From assembly GCA_018398765.1 (NCBI GenBank), contig JAHBMJ010001092.1, positions 10,001 through 35,915 of the forward strand: DNA of 25,915 nucleotides, read 5' to 3'. The position numbers and the translations under genes are program-made. This stretch comes from Chromera velia. Taxonomy: Eukaryota > Sar > Chromeraceae. Of this stretch, positions 1-9,036 are shown piece by piece. Under the pieces are notes generated by a model. The model made no database searches and had not been told where the DNA came from. It worked only from the letters and a program-made list of their open reading frames with translations. How positions within the stretch are numbered: the first letter of the stretch is position 1; each line of letters starts with the position of its first letter.

Positions 1-756
1 ATAGTCCCCATACTCACGGGTCCAGTTTCCCTGCTGTTCTGCAACCTTGGAAGCCAAATACGGAGACTGTAGCTCTCTTAGCTCGGAACCATCCCAGTGG
101 ATTGGCGTGTCCATCTCCCCAACTTTAGGGAGCTGGTTGATCCACTGAAAGAAAAGGGAATCCGTTTGTCTCTTTTCATTGAGAAGCTGTACAGCCAGCC
201 GGGTCTCCCACCGTGCGTTCTTCCAGAAGGAAGAGCTGCAAAACTCAGAGGGCATAGGATTCCTCTCAGCACCATCTGTTCTGATCACCCCGTCAAACAT
301 AATCTGGAAGAGACTCTCATCCTTCTTGATGTCCGAGACTGCACCCATGCCTCTGAGCTTGTAAGTCTCTCCACTCAGCTTCTTCAAGGCAGGGTATTCG
401 AACAGCTGCTCTCTCAGCTTTGCAGTGGCACGCACACTGAGTCCCTTTGTGAACTCGATCACGTTGTCTGGCACCTCGAGTCCATCAGCAAAGGTCCCGG
501 CACGAAGAGGAAACGGAGACGGCACATCAGAAGAGCGGTCAGGCCTTCGCAGGCGGGCCTTGCGCTCCCTTACACACCCGTGACTTGACGTGAACGCAAA
601 GGAGCGCCCTTTTGAAAGGACACACAACTGCTCCTTCACTGCATTCGCGGTAGCCGAAGAGGAGACGGGGAACACACATTGTGCAAGGGAGAGACAGAGA
701 CACAGAAGCAGGGACGACATCGCGCTGACCCAAACCCGACGCGACCGCAGAGACAT
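1..756 (-). CDS. SET-domain protein methyltransferase, Rubisco-LSMT-like, 5' part only
   Basis: The minus strand is open without a stop from ATG at 756 to the window edge (252 codons), and an in-frame TGA at 780-778 fixes the start. Residues 13-30 are a hydrophobic signal peptide. Residues 31-75 are rich in Ser, Ala, Arg and Lys, as in a transit peptide, so a bipartite leader to a complex plastid is likely. Residues 135-153 (RGMGAVSDIKKDESLFQI) fit the first SET strand pattern. Residues 183-232 carry the W..RLAV.LL.EK, W...LP, PIHW and ELRELQ pattern of the RLSMT/SETD3-type SET family between the split SET halves. In this family the enzyme transfers methyl from S-adenosylmethionine to lysine (or histidine in SETD3); plant LSMT acts on Rubisco or plastid aldolase. 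The catalytic NHS and Tyr motifs would lie beyond the edge and cannot be checked. The family call is from remembered patterns; the plastid location is inferred. Confidence 0.72.
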   Translation of the reverse strand, partial: MSLRSRRVWVSAMSSLLLCLCLSLAQCVFPVSSSATANAVKEQLCVLSKGRSFAFTSSHGCVRERKARLRRPDRSSDVPSPFPLRAGTFADGLEVPDNVIEFTKGLSVRATAKLREQLFEYPALKKLSGETYKLRGMGAVSDIKKDESLFQIMFDGVIRTDGAERNPMPSEFCSSSFWKNARWETRLAVQLLNEKRQTDSLFFQWINQLPKVGEMDTPIHWDGSELRELQSPYLASKVAEQQGNWTREYGDY

Positions 757-1300
757 CGCGTCTACAAGTTGCCCATGTCAGAGCACGCTTTCCTAATGTT
801 TCTGTGCAGGAAGGTGTGCAACTTCAACAGTTGACAACGAAGTGAGAACCTCGCGTCTTGGATCGCGGCGATTTTTGACTATGACAAGCAGTTGTGCCAG
901 GACCGCGTCTATGTACATGCAGTGGGCGCGACGTCGAGCGTGCACGCGGAATTAATGTATACAGTGATGTAATGTGATGTATGCATGATCGACGTCCGTC
1001 GATCTACTCAGATCTTTGTTGACTTTGACCAGCTCTGAAACAAGTCGTTGAAAGCCTTTCCTTCCTGACACAAATCTTCTCGAGGTTTCGCAACCAAAAG
1101 AAGAATCCCAACGAAACGAGAAACATTCTTCTGTCGGCTTCCAATCTTTTGCTTGCCAACCGGAGACTTCAGTGCTGTTGCACAACACTAAGTCTTCAAG
1201 TCTTTCTCTTGGTTTGTCTACCGTTCCTCGAGACCGACGCAAACTAGAACTGAGTTTTCTAAAGTAACCACTTTTCCTTTAGCAGTGGAGGTTCTCTGTA
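757..1300. other. Intergenic region between divergent genes
   Basis: This stretch separates the SET gene start (756, minus) from the signal-peptide ORF (1301, plus). Its only ORF is a 96-codon minus-strand frame with no recognisable features. It probably holds both promoters, but I see no TATA box or other defined element. Confidence 0.4.
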
Positions 1301-1524
1301 ATGTGGAGCCTCTTCGCATTCTTTGGCCTCTTGCTCCTTGCCCCTCTTGGGGTAAGCAGAGCTGAGAAAATCGCCCTCAAGGGATTTGCCTTTTCCCCTG
1401 GCGGCTCTCCTCCCTTCAAGTTTGTCCCGAAGAAGGAGGAGAGAGTCTACAATGCAATCTCCAAAGAACCACAGCCCGCAGGCAACGTCCTTGCCCAATT
1501 CGACTCAAAGAAGAGGCTTCAGGT
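1301..1524 (+). CDS. Candidate first exon: secretory signal peptide
   Basis: ATG at 1301 opens a frame whose first 21 residues are a textbook signal peptide: a short start, a Leu/Phe-rich core, then VSRA before a probable cleavage site. About 50 hydrophilic residues follow, ending in AQFDSKKRLQ. If unspliced, the frame stops at 1567. A donor-like CAG|GTGTGT lies at 1523 (phase 0) and an alternative GTGTGA at 1525 (phase 2). The next good acceptor is GTGCAG ending at 1853. Only the phase-2 donor joins it to the long plus frame through the repeat array; the phase-0 donor gives a frame that stops at 2135. The signal peptide is clear, but the downstream partner is not settled. Confidence 0.42.
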
Positions 1525-1772
1525 GTGTGAAGTGTTGCTTGCTTCCTTTCTGCCTTCCCATATATGACTCCTTTTCTGCGTTTCTGCTTCTAATTCTCTC
1601 TTCGTGCTTTTACTTTCCGATTCGATTTTTCATTCCCTCGCCCCCTAGCTCCTTCTTCTCTTTCTCTTTTTCTAGGCATGCACTTGGCAGCTGGGGGAAT
1701 GAAAGGAATGAGAAAAGCATGTGTTGCCCAAGTGTAGGTCTACCTGCCTGCATGACTCTGTTGGACAGAGCT

Positions 1773-4592
1773 CTACAGAAACGCACCTCGAGACAGTTGT
1801 CTGTGAAACATCTTTCCTCTCCCTTTGTTTCCAATGAGCTTGCTTGCGTGCAGGCCCAATTGGACATCACTTTTGGTGGGTTTCCTCGGTCTTGGGTTCG
1901 GCACTTCCTCTGGAAGCTCCGTCCTAGGCTCCGTCAAAAACGTGGTCATGGGAATTTTGGCATTCCTGCCATTCATAGACACGCCATCGTTCTCTGGCAT
2001 GGCGGGAAGACCCACAGAGGACCCAAACAATGGGAGCTCTCTGTCTCTGACAAGCATGGGACGCTTGGGGTCCTCGCTGTCTATAACCCCGTCTGCGATG
2101 CCTGGTTCGTCACTGTCTGTGACTGGTCTCACTGAGCTGGGGTCCTCTGTGTCTTTGACAAGCATGGGACGTTTGGGGTCCTCGCTGTCTCTGACCAACT
2201 CTGTGATGCTTGGCTCGTCACTGTCCGTGAGCAGTCTCACGGAGCTGGGGTCCTCTCTGTCTCTGACAAGCATGGGACGTTTGGGGTCCTCGCTGTCTCT
2301 GACCAACTCTGTGATGCTTGGGTCGTCACTGTCCGTGAGCAGTCTCACGGAGCTGGGGTCCTCTCTGTCTTTGACAAGCATGGGACGTTTGGGGTCCTCG
2401 CTGTCTCTGACCAACTCTGTGATGCTTGGCTCGTCACTGTCCGTGAGCAGTCTCACGGAGCTGGGGTCCTCTCTGTCTTTGACAAGCATGGGACGTTTGG
2501 GGTCCTCGCTGTCTCTGACCAACTTTGCGATGCCGGGGTCGTCGCTGTCCGTGTTCGGTCTTACTGAGCTGGGCTCCTCTCTGTCTTTGACAAGCATGGG
2601 ACGTTTGGGGTCCTCGCTGTCTCTGACCAACTCTGTGATGCTTGGCTCGTCACTATCCGTGACTGGTCTCACTGAGCTGGGCTCCTCTGTGTCTTTGACA
2701 AGCATGGGACGTTTGGGGTCCTCTCTGTCTCTGACCAACTTTGCGATGCCTGGGTCGTCGCTGTCCGTGAGCAGTCTCACTGAGCTGGGCTCCTCTGTGT
2801 CTGTGACAAGCATGGGACGTTTGGGGTCCTCGCTGTCTCTGACCCATTCTTCAATCATGCTTGGGTCGTCACTGTCTGTGACTGGTCTTACTGAGCTGGG
2901 GTCCTCTGTGTCTTTGACAAGCATGGGACGTTTGGGGTCCTCTCTGTCTCTGACCAACTGTGTGATGCTTGGCTCGTCACTGTCCGTGAGCAGTCTCACG
3001 GAGCTGGGGTCCTCTCTGTCTTTGACAAGCATGGGACGTTTGGGGTCCTCGCTGTCTCTGACCAACTCTGTGATGCTTGGCTCGTCACTATCCGTGACTG
3101 GTCTCACTGAGCTGGGGTCCTCTCTGTCTTTGACAAGCATGGGACGTTTGGGGTCCTCGCTGTCTCTGACCAACTCTGTGATGCTTGGCTCGTCACTGTC
3201 CGTGAGCAGTCTCACGGAGCTGGGGTCCTCTCTGTCTTTGAGAAGCATGGGACGTTTGGGGTCCTCGCTGTCTCTGACCAACTCTGTGATGCTTGGGTCG
3301 TCGCTGTCCGTGACTAGTCTCACTGAGCTGGGCTCCTGTGTGTCTGTGACAAGCATGGGACGTTTGGGGTCCTCGCTGTCTCTGACCCATTCTTCAATCA
3401 TGCTTGGGTCGTCACTGTCTTTGACTGATCTCACTGAGCTGGGGTCCTCTCTGTCTCTGAACAGCATGGGACGCTTGGGGTCCTCTCTGTCTCTGACCAA
3501 CTCTGTGATGCCGGGGTCGTCACTATCCGTGACTGGTCTCACTGAGCTGGGCTCCTCTGTGTCTTTGACAAGCATGGGACGTTTGGGGTCCTCTCTGTCT
3601 CTGACCAACTTTGCGATGCTTGGCTCCTCACTGTCCGTGAGCAGTCTCACGGAGCTGGGGTCCTCTCTGTCTTTGACAAGCATGGGACGTTTGGGGTCCT
3701 CGCTGTCTCTGACCAACTTTGCGATGCCTGGGTCGTCGCTGTCCGTCACTGGTCTCACTGAGCTGGGGTCCTCTCTGTCTTTGACAAGCATGGGACGTTT
3801 GGGGTCCTCGCTGTCTCTGACAAGCATGGGCCGAGTTGGCTCTTCGCTGTCGGTGACTGGTTTCGCCGAATCCGGTCCCTCTGAGAAGGAAGACGAGGGA
3901 GAAGAGGAAGGAAGAGAAGAGGAAGAAGGAGAAGAGGAAGAAGGGGGGGAAGAGGGGGGCTTGGGACGAGAGGGGGAGGGAAAGGACACAGAGGAAAACC
4001 GGAAGCCCCCGGGCAACTGGCTGTTCCTTTCCTCCCTCTGCCTTGTCGCTGTGGTGTTTGGGCATGGGCTTGCCGGACACCCCCGCCGCAGAGCGCACAG
4101 GCGGGGACTCGAAGGACCTCTCCCTGCCCCGAAGCCTGCCGGGGAAGATGACCCCCCCGCCCCCGATGAGCCCCCTCGTGTGGAGGGCGATCTCCCCCCC
4201 CCGGCCCCCCCAGCCGACCCCGACAACGTCCCGAATGATGATCTTGGGAGGGAAGAAGACACCCCCCACACCCAGGCAGCAGAATCGTTGGGCGCGCGTC
4301 GTTTGACTGAGGAGACGACCGCAGAGGCAAGGAGCATGAAAGAGAGTCTGGGGGCGTCTGCGAGAGCTGCGTCAGCTTCAGCAACAGGGGTAGATGGTTC
4401 GTCAGACGGTGGAGAGGTATTGGTTTTCCTCTTTGTTTCTACGTCCTCAGGGTCTTCCTTTACCTTTTCTTTTTCTTTCTTCTTCGGTCGGCTCCTCCAC
4501 ACATTTTCCTTTTCTTTTTGTTCACACGGTGACCCTTTTCGATCTCTCCCACTGTGCCTGTGGCTCTGCTTGTGACTGAATTCGCGACACAT
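1773..4592 (-). CDS. Long minus-strand repeat ORF, 939 codons, hydrophilic
   Basis: This frame is open across the 108-bp repeat array. It would encode a Lys/Arg/Glu-rich start, a Ser/Pro/Gly-rich segment to about residue 240, and then about 16 copies of a charged 36-residue unit made of three 12-residue parts (for example LVRDSEDPKRPM, LVKDREDPSSVR, LLTDSDEPSITE). It has no signal peptide and no known domain. The start at 4592 would lie 109 bp head-to-head with the ORF starting at 4701. The opposite strand is open over the same stretch, and its wobble positions coincide with these, so openness alone does not prove coding. Flanking DNA looks more like a plus-strand exon (purine-rich at 3880-4010, pyrimidine-rich at 4417-4570), so I rank this frame slightly below the plus frame. 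Confidence 0.33.
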   Translation of the reverse strand: MCREFSHKQSHRHSGRDRKGSPCEQKEKENVWRSRPKKKEKEKVKEDPEDVETKRKTNTSPPSDEPSTPVAEADAALADAPRLSFMLLASAVVSSVKRRAPNDSAAWVWGVSSSLPRSSFGTLSGSAGGAGGGRSPSTRGGSSGAGGSSSPAGFGAGRGPSSPRLCALRRGCPASPCPNTTATRQREERNSQLPGGFRFSSVSFPSPSRPKPPSSPPSSSSPSSSSLPSSSPSSSFSEGPDSAKPVTDSEEPTRPMLVRDSEDPKRPMLVKDREDPSSVRPVTDSDDPGIAKLVRDSEDPKRPMLVKDREDPSSVRLLTDSEEPSIAKLVRDREDPKRPMLVKDTEEPSSVRPVTDSDDPGITELVRDREDPKRPMLFRDREDPSSVRSVKDSDDPSMIEEWVRDSEDPKRPMLVTDTQEPSSVRLVTDSDDPSITELVRDSEDPKRPMLLKDREDPSSVRLLTDSDEPSITELVRDSEDPKRPMLVKDREDPSSVRPVTDSDEPSITELVRDSEDPKRPMLVKDREDPSSVRLLTDSDEPSITQLVRDREDPKRPMLVKDTEDPSSVRPVTDSDDPSMIEEWVRDSEDPKRPMLVTDTEEPSSVRLLTDSDDPGIAKLVRDREDPKRPMLVKDTEEPSSVRPVTDSDEPSITELVRDSEDPKRPMLVKDREEPSSVRPNTDSDDPGIAKLVRDSEDPKRPMLVKDREDPSSVRLLTDSDEPSITELVRDSEDPKRPMLVKDREDPSSVRLLTDSDDPSITELVRDSEDPKRPMLVRDREDPSSVRLLTDSDEPSITELVRDSEDPKRPMLVKDTEDPSSVRPVTDSDEPGIADGVIDSEDPKRPMLVRDRELPLFGSSVGLPAMPENDGVSMNGRNAKIPMTTFLTEPRTELPEEVPNPRPRKPTKSDVQLGLHASKLIGNKGRGKMFHRQLSRGAFL
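1825..4575 (+). CDS. Long plus-strand repeat ORF: Ser/Leu repeat ectodomain, acidic region, TM, basic tail
   Basis: The plus frame is open for 916 codons. A spliced exon would begin at 1854, after GTGCAG. It encodes a hydrophobic lead segment, then about 16 copies of a 36-residue unit (GSSLSLTSMGRL, GSSLSLTNSVML, GSSLSVSSLTEL). A Glu-rich stretch follows (about residues 690-725), then a hydrophobic segment near residues 732-751 (LFLSSLCLVAVVFGHGLAG), directly followed by HPRRRAHRR. That pattern is a transmembrane helix with positive-inside flank. The tail is Pro/Asp/Glu-rich. With the signal peptide at 1301 it would be a type I membrane protein with a serine-rich ectodomain. Donors that could leave this exon (4409, 4417, 4486) are all imperfect; those at 4409 and 4486 join in phase to an acceptor at 4671, leading into the 4701 ORF. 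This is a tentative model, and the minus strand is also open. Confidence 0.4.
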   Translation: MFPMSLLACRPNWTSLLVGFLGLGFGTSSGSSVLGSVKNVVMGILAFLPFIDTPSFSGMAGRPTEDPNNGSSLSLTSMGRLGSSLSITPSAMPGSSLSVTGLTELGSSVSLTSMGRLGSSLSLTNSVMLGSSLSVSSLTELGSSLSLTSMGRLGSSLSLTNSVMLGSSLSVSSLTELGSSLSLTSMGRLGSSLSLTNSVMLGSSLSVSSLTELGSSLSLTSMGRLGSSLSLTNFAMPGSSLSVFGLTELGSSLSLTSMGRLGSSLSLTNSVMLGSSLSVTGLTELGSSVSLTSMGRLGSSLSLTNFAMPGSSLSVSSLTELGSSVSVTSMGRLGSSLSLTHSSIMLGSSLSVTGLTELGSSVSLTSMGRLGSSLSLTNCVMLGSSLSVSSLTELGSSLSLTSMGRLGSSLSLTNSVMLGSSLSVTGLTELGSSLSLTSMGRLGSSLSLTNSVMLGSSLSVSSLTELGSSLSLRSMGRLGSSLSLTNSVMLGSSLSVTSLTELGSCVSVTSMGRLGSSLSLTHSSIMLGSSLSLTDLTELGSSLSLNSMGRLGSSLSLTNSVMPGSSLSVTGLTELGSSVSLTSMGRLGSSLSLTNFAMLGSSLSVSSLTELGSSLSLTSMGRLGSSLSLTNFAMPGSSLSVTGLTELGSSLSLTSMGRLGSSLSLTSMGRVGSSLSVTGFAESGPSEKEDEGEEEGREEEEGEEEEGGEEGGLGREGEGKDTEENRKPPGNWLFLSSLCLVAVVFGHGLAGHPRRRAHRRGLEGPLPAPKPAGEDDPPAPDEPPRVEGDLPPPAPPADPDNVPNDDLGREEDTPHTQAAESLGARRLTEETTAEARSMKESLGASARAASASATGVDGSSDGGEVLVFLFVSTSSGSSFTFSFSFFFGRLLHTFSFSFCSHGDPFRSLPLCLWLCL
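2032..3876. repeat. Higher-order tandem repeat, 108-bp units (3 x 36 bp), about 16.5 copies
   Basis: The array is built from three related 36-bp sub-units (A, B, C) repeated in fixed order. Units 1-16 are complete. Unit 17 has a partly converted B sub-unit and a degenerate end. Units 8 and 13 carry an extra codon (HSSIML instead of NSVML in the plus frame), and both keep the reading frame. All length changes I can see are multiples of three. Copies differ at few positions, which suggests recent expansion or homogenisation. It lies inside long ORFs on both strands. Confidence 0.95.
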
Positions 4593-4700
4593 TTATTGCT
4601 TTCCGTGGTGGCGGTGTTGCGTTCACGTGCGTGTCCGAGTGTACTGTCCATTTCGGTGACGGTGCGTGCAGACCCTCCGCCTAACCGTCCCTCTGGTGTG

Positions 4701-5384
4701 ATGGCGTCCGCACGAGCCTCGGGTGACTCAGGCTGTCACGAGAGAGAGTCGGAGGGGGTGAGCGGCCTTCCAGTGCCGGGGCCAGACCAGTATGTGGACT
4801 CTCCGGAGGAACCGCAGCAAGAGGGGGAACAGGAAGGGGACCGGGGGGAATTCGTCTGGGAAATAGAGGCAGACGAGTGGGTGGGAAGGTTTCGTTGGGG
4901 GGGAGAGATTTTCACGGTGGTTCCATGGGGGGAAAAGTTGTGTTTCGACGTGGGGGAGGTGGGGTCAGACGGGGGTTATATTTATTACATGTTGGAGGCT
5001 GTTGATGGGAGTGACCTGAACAATGCAGAAGCACCTGTGACCTGTCAGTGCTTCCGCATGATTGACGACCAGTTGTTGGAAACCTGGGTGTCTGTGGAGG
5101 AAACGAAAATCTGGAGGAGGGAGGGAAATTCTATCGCGGAGTCGTTTTTCTCAACTCGCCACCAATGCCCCGCTGTAGACGCAAAGCAGCCGTGGAAAGG
5201 AGGAAAGGGACAGGAGACACACAAGCTGTTCCTCCTCTATGACGAGAGTATCGAGGGTTTGCGTTGGTGGCAACGAATCCCTTTTCGACGAGACACTCCA
5301 GTCGGACAGCCGATTTGGACCTCCCCTGAGGGGGAGGGAGTGTATAGAATGAGGGAGGACGGCTGTTGGGAGACGGGGAAGTGA
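4701..5384 (+). CDS. Hypothetical acidic protein, 227 residues
   Basis: The frame is open from ATG at 4554, but the stretch 4554-4671 looks like a pyrimidine-rich intron ending in GTGCGTGCAG. The likely start is therefore ATG at 4701, or the segment is a 3' exon entered at 4672. The first 55 residues are Ser/Pro/Glu/Gln-rich. From about residue 58 the sequence looks globular and Trp-rich (WEIEADEW, RFRWGGEIFTVVPWG, LRWWQRIPF). It ends in a clean TGA after CWETGK. I recognise no domain. It may be an independent gene or the cytoplasmic C-terminal exon of the repeat membrane protein: a one-base overhang from donors at 4409 or 4486 joins in frame at 4672. Composition and length support real coding; the function is unknown. 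Confidence 0.58.
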   Translation: MASARASGDSGCHERESEGVSGLPVPGPDQYVDSPEEPQQEGEQEGDRGEFVWEIEADEWVGRFRWGGEIFTVVPWGEKLCFDVGEVGSDGGYIYYMLEAVDGSDLNNAEAPVTCQCFRMIDDQLLETWVSVEETKIWRREGNSIAESFFSTRHQCPAVDAKQPWKGGKGQETHKLFLLYDESIEGLRWWQRIPFRRDTPVGQPIWTSPEGEGVYRMREDGCWETGK

Positions 5385-6129
5385 AACTGTTGTTGGGCTC
5401 TCGGTAGCACCGTTGCGTGCAGGTCTCTGTCCGTTGCCTTCCTTTCCTTCTTCGTCAACCTGCATGAACGAAATCAAATGCATGACTTGTGACAGAATGA
5501 GTGATTGCAAGATGACGTCACCTTGTGACATTCAAATCTTCTTTCTCTCTCCTTCCAACTGCGTGCAAACCCTCTATGCTGCTCTTCCCTTTACCCACTC
5601 TTCCTTCGGTCATGCACTGCATAAAAGAAAGTCCCAAGGAACACAAATGAATTCAACCCAAAAGGAGCATGCATTCAACGGTTTCCTCTCCCATCAATGG
5701 TATCTGACGAATTAAGGCGGGCGGGAATGCAAGAGAACAACAGGAAGGAGGAAGACGGGAGTCGGCTCGAAATATGCCGAGAGACAGACAGACAGACAGA
5801 CTGACACCCTTTCCTGCATGGCAGATCGGACCGCTGTCTGATGGCATTCATTGAATAATCGATCGATTGTAAGTGCACCCAAACTTTTTTTTCCTCCGCT
5901 TGTTGGAGGCAAAAGGGGACTCAAGGAGAAAAAGAAAGAAGTTGTGACAGTCAGTAGAATTGAAGGAAGAGCTCGCCTGCACTGTGCGTGATGTTTCCGT
6001 CGACCCCTCTGTATCATAATCCTTCAGTCTTTCCTTTGTTCCGTTTTGAATGCGCCCACGACAGTGTGGGGGTCTTCTCTTTCCCTCTCACGGCATGGCA
6101 AGATGTCGAGAGAATGTCTGCCTGTCTGG

Positions 6130-6154
6130 TTGTGTGTGTGTGTGTGTGTGTGTG
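6130..6154. repeat. (TG)n microsatellite
   Basis: About twelve TG units directly follow a TCTG-rich stretch. Confidence 0.95.
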
Positions 6155-6918
6155 GGTTTAGGGGGAGGGAGTACGGGCGGACAGGCAGGCAGGCAGAACT
6201 AGAACCCGTGCGAGCGATGGAAGTTCCACGGTTCTTCGTCCTTCTGTCTTTCCTCCTCTCCTTCCACTGCGGACCAGTCGCACTGAGAAAAGGGTGGGGA
6301 TAGAGAACCCTGCATGCTTATCGGGGTCATGCATTCGAACAATCGCTACATGCATGTTCCCTCCCTGCCTTTGTTACAGTATCGTTTGTCTCTTTTTTCT
6401 CTCTTTTTCTGCCTCGCCCCCCTTTTCTCAGTGAGTGCGGGCTTTCGTTTATGTTGATCTTTGCATGCTCGCTTGCATAGAGGTGGTGTTCCTTGCAAGA
6501 GAGACAAAGACGAAGTAACATTTTTCCTCCCTCCCTCTCTTCTGAGTGAGCTGTTCACCCGCTCACTTGGCTCTTTGCATCTGATTGATGTTTATTCTGT
6601 TTTGTCTGTCTGGCTGGCTGGCTGGCTGGGTGCCACGCATGCTTTCAAATGAATTTGTGACAATGACCACAACAAAAATCAGAAGATTGCTTACCTCTTC
6701 CTCTCGATCGTTGGAATTCAAATGGACAGAGTCAATGAACGTGCCTTCCCTTTTCAAATCAAGTTCTCCCTTCTTCCTGACTTATTCACAGCAGCAGAAG
6801 AGCAGCAGCATCAGAAGTACCCACCTTCTCCTGTCCCTCCCTCCTGCCCCTCTTTCCTCTCGTCTTTTGCGTGCTACAACGAGCGAATGAACAGAACAAA
6901 GCATTCTTTCCTCCTCTG

Positions 6919-6942
6919 CACGCATGCATGCATGCATGCATA
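6919..6942. repeat. (GCAT)n tract
   Basis: Overlapping GCATGC palindromes form a run of five GCAT units. It is the densest cluster of this motif in the window. Confidence 0.9.
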
Positions 6943-7578
6943 GATGTTCGTAGACGTACACGCCTGATTGGCGACTGCTGCTCTGCTCTGTGTGCAAACA
7001 AGCAACCAGGCAGATCCTCTTGGCATGCTTCCTTCGTTTCCTTTTCTTTCGTTCCTGGTTTGCCGTTCTCTCCTCTCCTCTCTTACCCTCTCAAACAAGA
7101 TCTTCTTTCTTCTGGTTGGTTTGATTTGATTGGTATGGAGGGAAAGAATTCTGCTCTGTCTGTCTTTCTTCTCCCCTTTTTCCTTTCTTTTTTGTCCACT
7201 TGTCTTTCTCGCCATCCATTCGCCTATCTGTTCGTCCGTCTGTGGATTGGATGCGGATGCTGACTGAACCCCTTTGACATTCTACAAAACTAATTAATCA
7301 ATCTTGTACCAATTCCTTTCTTCATTTGCTGGCTGGAGGATGGATCATTTTTGGAGTTGTCAGGTTGGGGACAGGGGCAATTCAGACAAAGGTCAACTGA
7401 ATAGAATTCGCTCATGCAATGAAGTCTGGACCGTGAGCTAGGAGAAAAAAATTAATTCAGACCTGCAGCTTTTGGGAGAAGGGAAGCGTGATTTTCTGAA
7501 CGTTTGTGTGTGTGCGATCGGAAGGCTCGCAGTCCCTTTTTCATCATCGAACATCAGCATGAATGGAAAGACGGATCA

Positions 7579-7660
7579 GAAGAGAAGAGAAGAGAAGAGA
7601 AGAGAGGAACGCAGATCGATCGAGCAGGAAAGGAAAGGAAAGGAAAGGAGAGGAGAGGAA
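7579..7660. repeat. Purine-rich GAAGA / GGAAA repeat tract
   Basis: Pentanucleotide runs of AGAAG and then GGAAA lie in a longer all-purine stretch (about 7560-7815). The ORFs across it are low-complexity artefacts. Confidence 0.85.
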
Positions 7661-8335
7661 ATGGGTGTTGACAGAAAGAAGGCGAGAGAGCGCAGAAGGG
7701 TACTGGGAGGGTGGAGGGGACAACCGAGAGCGCGAGAGAGCCGACAGAAAAGAGAAGAAAAGAGAAGAGGACGTCTTGTTGAAACAAGGACAGGAGAGAA
7801 GAGGAGGGAGAGTCAAGGACAGGGGAAGCGGCTCAGTCTCACAGGCATTCCATCCATTCCTTGCTCCCTTCAGCAGACAATAGAAGACGAGGCTCGTCTC
7901 CTCTGAACGTGTTCTTCTCTTTTTTCCCGATTCCTTCCCCCCTCTGCCAGCTTCACTCTCTCTCAGGGGTGCTCGGGCAGAAAGACAGAAAGAAACAATT
8001 AAGGCAGATTGTTGGTTCGATCATGCCGTCGATGAAGGACTGCATGAAGGGGGGGATGTACACCCTGAAGTAATTCAATTCAGCGAGAATGAAATAATTT
8101 AATTAAGCAGTCAAAAGACCAAGAAATTAAGAAAGAAACGAAGCAATGAAACAATGATCTCGCCTCCCCCCTTTCCTTTCCCCCAGACTCCCCACTTCCT
8201 TCCGCCTCCCACTTCTTTTCTTTTCTGGAGAGCAGAAAAGAAAAAAGAGGCATGTCTGTGGAGGATGATTGAGGAGATGGGTGCGGTTTTCTTTTCTGAT
8301 ATGGTCTTCTTCAGGCTAGTGCAGCCTGTTGCGGT

Positions 8336-8725
8336 GCGCGGTCCTTCGTCAATCAATCCGTTTGACGAGGGGCCGCCGGGTGCTCGCTCCGTCGAGTTCT
8401 CGGACATCGTGTGCGTGGAGTCCTTTGTGATGTCTTCATGTTCGTGTTCGTGCGTGACTTCATGTGTGCGATGTTCGTGGAACTCGTGGTCGTCAACATG
8501 CTTTCATGCGTTGGTGTCTACATGCCGTGTTCATGAATGTACGTATATTCGTCCAACGGTGACGCGGCGCGACGCGGCGCGGAGAGCGACGGCCTCCCTC
8601 GGACGGAGGGACGCAGAGGTGGAAGCGAAGTGGAGGGTGGAGAGCTTCATGAGCGCTACTGTGACGGAGGTGCGTTGTCGTAGATTCATGCATTGAGATC
8701 GTCTTTGCTACTCTGTGCTCCTGCA
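8336..8725 (+). repeat. Copy 1 of a ~390-bp near-identical direct duplication
   Basis: This copy matches 9037-9426 at a constant offset of 701 bp with no indel and only a handful of base changes from about 8371 onward. The first 35 bases are more diverged. It contains GC-rich tandem GACGCGGCGC and a short CCTCC...GGAGG inverted repeat. Frames are open on both strands in both copies, but the differences I see change amino acids in the plus frame (for example A to R, A to G, M to V), so coding is not supported. Confidence 0.9.
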
Positions 8726-9036
8726 TGCAATGCAATGGAATAGAATACCTAGAATGTAGCTAGACAAGGGGACATCAGGAAGCTCTGTGTTGCAGTGTTG
8801 GTCCCTCTTGGTTTGTCATGCCCGCCTTAGACGCTTTGCTGTCGAGTGCATGGCAGACTAGGCAGTGCACTTGTTTCTCTGCAGTCAAGGCCTGTCAATT
8901 ATGAAAACAATAGACTGGACAGTATTTGGTTAAATGACTTTCTTGTTTCCGAATGAAATGTTCACAGATCACTCATGCACTTCAAATGAATTGTGCCTTC
9001 TCTCGATCGATCCTGTTGCAGGCAGTCGGTGGAGTG

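Larger units (their letters stand above)
5385..8335. other. Non-coding region with simple repeats; no convincing gene
   Basis: Only short frames occur here, most of them in C/T-rich or G/A-rich tracts. The plus strand is pyrimidine-rich from about 5400 to 7300 and purine-rich from 7560 to 7815. Simple repeats include GACA near 5785, TG at 6130-6154, GGCT near 6608, ATGC near 6921, and GAAGA/GGAAA runs at 7579-7660. GCATGC sites are frequent. It may be intergenic, or intron of a gene whose exons I cannot see. Confidence 0.5.

Noticed and set aside
2032-3876. CRISPR-like regular repeats
   Set aside because: The units are contiguous, with no unique spacers between them, and they lie in long ORFs.
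7472-7906. Plus-strand Arg/Glu/Lys-rich frames of 144 and 106 codons
   Set aside because: They are reading frames through purine-only simple repeats; all three forward frames give similar composition.
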